Origin: Alistipes sp.
GTDB lineage: Bacteria; Bacteroidota; Bacteroidia; Bacteroidales; Rikenellaceae
Length of the DNA stretch: 35,573 nt
Reading direction: 5' to 3'
NCBI GenBank assembly: GCA_017621455.1
Contig: JAGATC010000002.1
Span: 1 to 35,573 of the forward strand
A model generated the notes under the pieces. It was not told where the DNA came from and searched no databases. It was given only the letters and a program-made list of their open reading frames with translations. Shown in pieces: positions 32,626 through 35,573 of this stretch (positions are counted from its first letter, which is position 1; each line of letters opens with the position of its first letter). The position numbers and the translations under genes were made by a program.

Positions 32626-33201
32626 CTACTTGATGTCGAAGTTGAGTAGCGTATGGTCGCCAATCGTGAGGCGGTAGTTGTCGCCAGCCTTTACCTCAAA
32701 CTCTGCGGGAGAACCCAAGTAGACAAGGTCGCCAATGCGCAAAGTCATACACTCCGAGAGGTGCGATAAGACCTTGTCGGGACTAAAACGCATAGCATCG
32801 AGCGTGATGCGTGCACGCTCCTCGCCATTGATATAGAATGTGGCTCCCGCTAACATAGCATCGCGCTGAAGCGTGTCGAGCGAGAGTGCTGAGGAGTGGT
32901 CGAAGCCCACAGCCTCATCCCAGGGGAGCCCCTCGCGGCGTGCAGCGTCGAGCCTATCCTTAGCTGTGAAGGTTACGCCACCCATAACGCCATCGATGCA
33001 GCGCGAAGCGAAGCGCTCGCCTATGCACTTAGCCAAGCGCGACACCTTAACCACGATATGTGGCTCGGCGACAACGCGAGCCACATCGTCGGGGATGTAG
33101 AAGGCGTCGTTGTTACGTAGTAGTGCCGTGTCGGCCTTGAGGTAGTAGCGGGGGAGGTTGCCCTCCTCGCTATGGTTGTTTATGATGGTTATAAGTTTCA
33201 T
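32626..33201 (-). CDS. Small fumarylacetoacetate-hydrolase-fold protein with altered active site
   Basis: The 191-residue product aligns by eye with the FAH/FAHD1 family from PHIVVKVSRLAKCI to GDLVYLGSPAEF and ends in the usual beta strands. Family members use a Glu-x-Glu, an Asp and a Lys to bind Mg and cleave C-C bonds of acylpyruvates or decarboxylate oxaloacetate. Here the first motif reads E46-P-H48, the Asp position appears as T77 (VTFTAKD), and the Lys position in LPWxxAK appears as V98. Fold retention with loss of canonical chemistry is inferred from recalled family patterns. The ATG overlaps the lpxB stop (ATGA), so the two are translationally coupled. It is cytoplasmic. Confidence 0.85.
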   Translation of the reverse strand: MKLITIINNHSEEGNLPRYYLKADTALLRNNDAFYIPDDVARVVAEPHIVVKVSRLAKCIGERFASRCIDGVMGGVTFTAKDRLDAARREGLPWDEAVGFDHSSALSLDTLQRDAMLAGATFYINGEERARITLDAMRFSPDKVLSHLSECMTLRIGDLVYLGSPAEFEVKAGDNYRLTIGDHTLLNFDIK

Positions 33202-34325
33202 TGTTTGAGTGAGTTAACTATGTCCTCGGCAAAGCGCTCCGATGCTCCCGCCTCGCCTATCATCTCGCGCAATTCGTCGAAGTCGCGTAGCATACGCTCA
33301 CGCCCCGAGCCTCCAGGGAGTATCGCTGCAAGCTCGCGTGCCGACTCCTCGATTTTGAGGTTGGCGCGCACAAGCTCCTTCACAGCCTCGCGGTTGAGGT
33401 TGATGTTGACGAGCGAGATGTAGGGTATGCGCAGGAAGTAGGGCTTTAGCTTCTCGTAGAGCCAGGGCACATGGTAGATGACAACCTCGGGTATGCCCAT
33501 AAGTGCCGTCTCGAGGGTTGCTGTGCCCGAGGTGACGATGGCCGCGGTGCTCATGGCGAGAATCTGCTGCGTGCGGTCCGAAATGTAGCGCACGTCGGAG
33601 TTGCCTATATACTTGTCGTATACCGCCTTATCTATCCACGGCACGGCCGTAACCACAAACTGATACTCCTTAAACTGGCGCGAGAGGGCCACCATGTCGG
33701 GCAGGTTGGCCTTAATCTCCGATACGCGGCTGCCGGCGACAAGTGCCACGATGGGACGCTCGTCGAGGCCACACTCGGCGTTAAAGGCCTCGCGTGTAGG
33801 CAGCGTTGCGCGACGCTCGGCGATGTCGTCCACGAGGGGATTACCCCGAAATATCGGCTCGATGCCGTGGCCTCGGAAGTAGTCGGTCTCGAACGGGAAG
33901 ATGGTGTAGAGCCTATCGACATATTTGCGTAGCTTCTTCACGCGGCGCTCCTTCCATGCCCACACCTTGGGTGCTATGTAGTAGTATACCTTTATGCCTC
34001 GCATCTTCGCCCACTTGGCTATGCGTAGGTTGAAGGCGGGGTAGTCGATGAGGATGACCACGTCGGGGTTGAAGCGCTCAATGTCGGCCTTGGTGTTGTC
34101 CATCTGCTTGAAGATGGTGCGTAGGTTCATAGCCACCTGCACAAAGCCGAAGAACGACATCTCGGTGTAGTGGTATAGCATGTTCTCTCTACCACCCACC
34201 TCGGCCATGCGGTCGCCACCCGAGAAGCGAAACTCGGCCTCGGGGTCGGCGTGGCGTATGCCGCGCATAAGTTTGCTGGCGTGAAGATCGCCCGAGGGCT
34301 CACCCACAATAACGTAGTACTTCAT
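33198..34325 (-). CDS. lpxB: LpxB, lipid A disaccharide synthase
   Basis: The 375-residue product begins MKYYVIVGEPSGDLHASKLM, the diagnostic LpxB start. It continues with FSGGDRMAEVGG, DYPAFNLRIAKWAKMRGIKVYYYIAPKVWAWKERRVKKLR, and the donor-binding region with AIVTSGTATLETALMGIPEVVIY. LpxB (GT19) joins UDP-2,3-diacylglucosamine and lipid X into the beta-1,6-linked lipid A disaccharide at the inner membrane. Length is close to E. coli LpxB (382). It is co-transcribed with the FAH-fold gene, with a 4-bp overlap. Other lpx genes are not in the window. Confidence 0.98.
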   Translation of the reverse strand: MKYYVIVGEPSGDLHASKLMRGIRHADPEAEFRFSGGDRMAEVGGRENMLYHYTEMSFFGFVQVAMNLRTIFKQMDNTKADIERFNPDVVILIDYPAFNLRIAKWAKMRGIKVYYYIAPKVWAWKERRVKKLRKYVDRLYTIFPFETDYFRGHGIEPIFRGNPLVDDIAERRATLPTREAFNAECGLDERPIVALVAGSRVSEIKANLPDMVALSRQFKEYQFVVTAVPWIDKAVYDKYIGNSDVRYISDRTQQILAMSTAAIVTSGTATLETALMGIPEVVIYHVPWLYEKLKPYFLRIPYISLVNINLNREAVKELVRANLKIEESARELAAILPGGSGRERMLRDFDELREMIGEAGASERFAEDIVNSLKQ

Positions 34326-34340
34326 CGTATATATTTTTCA

Positions 34341-34348
34341 CAAAGGTA
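34341..34348 (-). promoter_or_regulatory. -7 promoter element of lpxB
   Basis: On the minus strand TACCTTTG matches TAnnTTTG. Transcription would start about 12 nt before the lpxB ATG, so the leader would be very short. A -33 TTG is not evident. Confidence 0.45.
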
Positions 34349-34424
34349 ACCTTTTATTTATAATTATGCTACTTATGTAGCTCTTTTTCGCGGTATGCGG
34401 TGAGTAAAAGTATACTCTATGACT

Positions 34425-34461
34425 TTAAAAAATCAAACAACCCGACCGTTTTGCGGTCGGG
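34425..34461 (-). terminator. Terminator of the unknown lipoprotein gene
   Basis: An 8-bp stem CCCGACCG / CGGTCGGG (34441-34448 and 34454-34461) with a 5-nt loop is followed on the minus strand by TTGTTTGATTTTTT. It lies about 40 bp beyond the stop of the lipoprotein gene. Confidence 0.85.
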
Positions 34462-34498
34462 CTGTGCAACTCTCTTTTATTGTTAATCCGTAGTCTTA

Positions 34499-35068
34499 CT
34501 ACTCTACGTAGAGGGGATAGAGCCACACCTCGCGCTCCGAATCATCTGCGTAGTCGGGGTGATCCTCAAACATGAAGCAAAGTACCTCCTCCACTTTTTC
34601 ACCGTTAACCCATAGCTCGTGTTGAGCTGGAGAACCATCACCTTTTAGGGGCCATGTTTTGTAGTATAAGTGCCACTCGTTATCCTTGTATCGTACTATA
34701 TATTCGGCGTTTTTACCCCATCTAAGGTCTCCATAAATCAGCCAATAAACAGGGTATCCCATATCTGTATGGGGGGAAGTGCCAAAATATATTGAGTTCT
34801 TATACGATGGGGGATATTTACTGTTCTCATCAACTCTTTGATACTCCTTGCTTGGCTTATATATTTTGCCGTTGTACTCTAATGATAGCTCATCGATATT
34901 AAAGTCCTCCTGCATGCATACATTGTTCCCGTCTTTATCGCAAATGATAAAAGTACACCCCATGTATTGTAACCTTTCCTCGAAGAAGAAACCACCACCT
35001 ATATCTCTTCTTTCACATGCTGTTAGACCTATACACACAGCCAATATCAACGCAAATACCTTTTTCAT
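34499..35068 (-). CDS. Lipoprotein of unknown function
   Basis: The 189-residue product has a lipoprotein signal MKKVFALILAVCIGLTAC (Cys18). It continues with a hydrophilic, aromatic-rich beta-type domain containing many Tyr and Trp residues (WLIYGDLRWGKNAEYIVRY, EWHLYYKTWPL). No catalytic or binding motif is recognised. The coding DNA is clearly AT-richer than lpxB or the PUL genes and uses A/T-ending codons more, which suggests a different history or low expression. It has its own terminator and stands alone on the minus strand, with 61 bp of AT-rich DNA upstream that shows no good TAnnTTTG box. A lineage-specific surface protein is likely. Confidence 0.75.
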   Translation of the reverse strand: MKKVFALILAVCIGLTACERRDIGGGFFFEERLQYMGCTFIICDKDGNNVCMQEDFNIDELSLEYNGKIYKPSKEYQRVDENSKYPPSYKNSIYFGTSPHTDMGYPVYWLIYGDLRWGKNAEYIVRYKDNEWHLYYKTWPLKGDGSPAQHELWVNGEKVEEVLCFMFEDHPDYADDSEREVWLYPLYVE

Positions 35069-35129
35069 AATTACCTAATTTCTTACATATTGCAATAGTT
35101 TATTGTATTGTGTATTTTTTCTTAACACA

Positions 35130-35573
35130 CTAAAAATTATAAGTCATACATCCTAAGTTATAAGCAAATATGGGTAATATTTCTTCCTCTTCCTCTTCCT
35201 CTTCCTCATTTTCTTCCTCATCTTCTGGCTCATATGGTTTATCGCCATATCCAGTTTCCATTTCGTCACCAGACTTAATGTATGTGCAATCAAATAGAGT
35301 CATTGTGTAATATCCGTCGCATTCCCCATCATAGCCCATATTGCAATGAACATAGTCAATTGTTTCCGAATCTGTTAATTCCCTCGATTTCTCTACACCA
35401 AAACCATCGTATGTTATTCGTATATAGTCGTATTGAGCTTGAGAACTATTCTTCAGTTTCCTGTTTAGCCAGGATGCTGTCCCACTCAGCACGAATAGTA
35501 TCGTTGAATTCAAAAACATACACGTAGAAGCGTAGTTCAGATGTATTGGGAAGGTCATGCATAGGCATAGTTC
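35130..35573 (-). pseudogene. Apparently frameshifted, 5'-truncated gene with Glu-rich C terminus
   Basis: Two adjacent minus-strand frames both look coding. From the window edge to TAG 35448-35446 the frame reads like a genuine protein (FYVYVFEFNDTIRAEWDSIL, then AKQETEE). Shifting forward by one base there continues with SSQAQYDYIRITYDGFGVEK and runs to the stop at 35130. The upstream part of that second frame (an ATG at 35558) looks less protein-like. I infer one gene broken by a one-base change, or a sequencing error; programmed +1 slippage at GAA-TAG is less likely. The C-terminal part has a run of Glu (from a CTTCCT hexamer repeat) and ends ILPIFAYNLGCMTYNF. No function is recognised, and the 5' end lies beyond the window. 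Confidence 0.6.
35181..35226. repeat. CTTCCT hexanucleotide microsatellite
   Basis: Four consecutive CTTCCT units (35183-35206) plus degenerate flanks encode a poly-glutamate tract on the minus strand. Gain or loss of a unit keeps the frame, so it would change tract length without breaking the protein. Confidence 0.8.

Noticed and set aside
1..35573. CRISPR array, integrase, complete insertion sequence or phage genes
   Set aside because: No regularly spaced repeats, terminal inverted repeats or transposase, integrase or capsid-like proteins were seen.

Overview
The window looks like a chromosomal segment from a gut-type Bacteroidales bacterium, possibly Alistipes/Rikenellaceae (the genus is a guess). 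The signs are a SusC/SusD pair, many lipoproteins with Bacteroidetes-style lipoboxes, several promoters with the Bacteroidetes -7 box TAnnTTTG, a lack of strong Shine-Dalgarno sequences, and lipid A synthesis (LpxB).

Left edge (1-2681): the last 21 codons of an unknown gene and a hairpin, two copies of a 25-bp direct repeat, then a gene for a polytopic membrane protein with a C-terminal CxxC/CxxC zinc-ribbon-like domain. The leader of that gene can fold into interlocking stems. It converges on a small secreted protein of unknown function. A 527-bp AT-rich gene-free stretch then holds the promoter and candidate operators of the next locus.

Polysaccharide utilisation locus (2682-21785): a plus-strand operon encodes SusC, SusD and a large surface glycan-binding lipoprotein. 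After an intercistronic hairpin it continues with a GH16 lipoprotein (BACON + EF-hand + leucine-rich repeats + catalytic domain) and a GH3 enzyme. A minus-strand pair encodes a GH30 lipoprotein and a CotH-kinase-fold lipoprotein. A divergent gene encodes a membrane-anchored SusR/DUF6377-type regulator, possibly from a leaderless mRNA, and a second GH3 follows on the minus strand. The enzyme set (endo-acting GH16, GH30 with the NEP/TEQ catalytic glutamates, two periplasmic GH3 beta-glucosidases) fits a beta-glucan with beta-1,3 and beta-1,6 linkages, such as laminarin or fungal/yeast cell-wall glucan. GH16 and GH30 would cut at the cell surface, SusCD would import the oligosaccharides, and the GH3 enzymes would release glucose.

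Housekeeping block (21850-34325): a radical SAM protein (YhcC/TIGR01212 type) is coupled to tsaD on the minus strand. Divergent from them is a tight seven-gene plus-strand run: tamB, exbB (with an extra fibronectin-like N-terminal domain), exbD, tonB (with a perfect 63-bp tandem repeat), a DUF1573 gene, a metallo-beta-lactamase-fold hydrolase, and trmD. lpxB and a small FAH-fold protein with altered active-site residues follow on the minus strand, overlapping by 4 bp.

Right edge (34326-35573): AT-richer DNA with an unknown lipoprotein and the remains of a gene that appears frameshifted and ends in a glutamate-rich microsatellite.

No tRNA, rRNA, CRISPR array or complete insertion sequence was found. 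I see no wholly new system. The most unusual items are the domain fusions (GH16, ExbB), the CotH-fold protein in a glucan locus, the altered FAH protein, and the leader and regulatory DNA structures.
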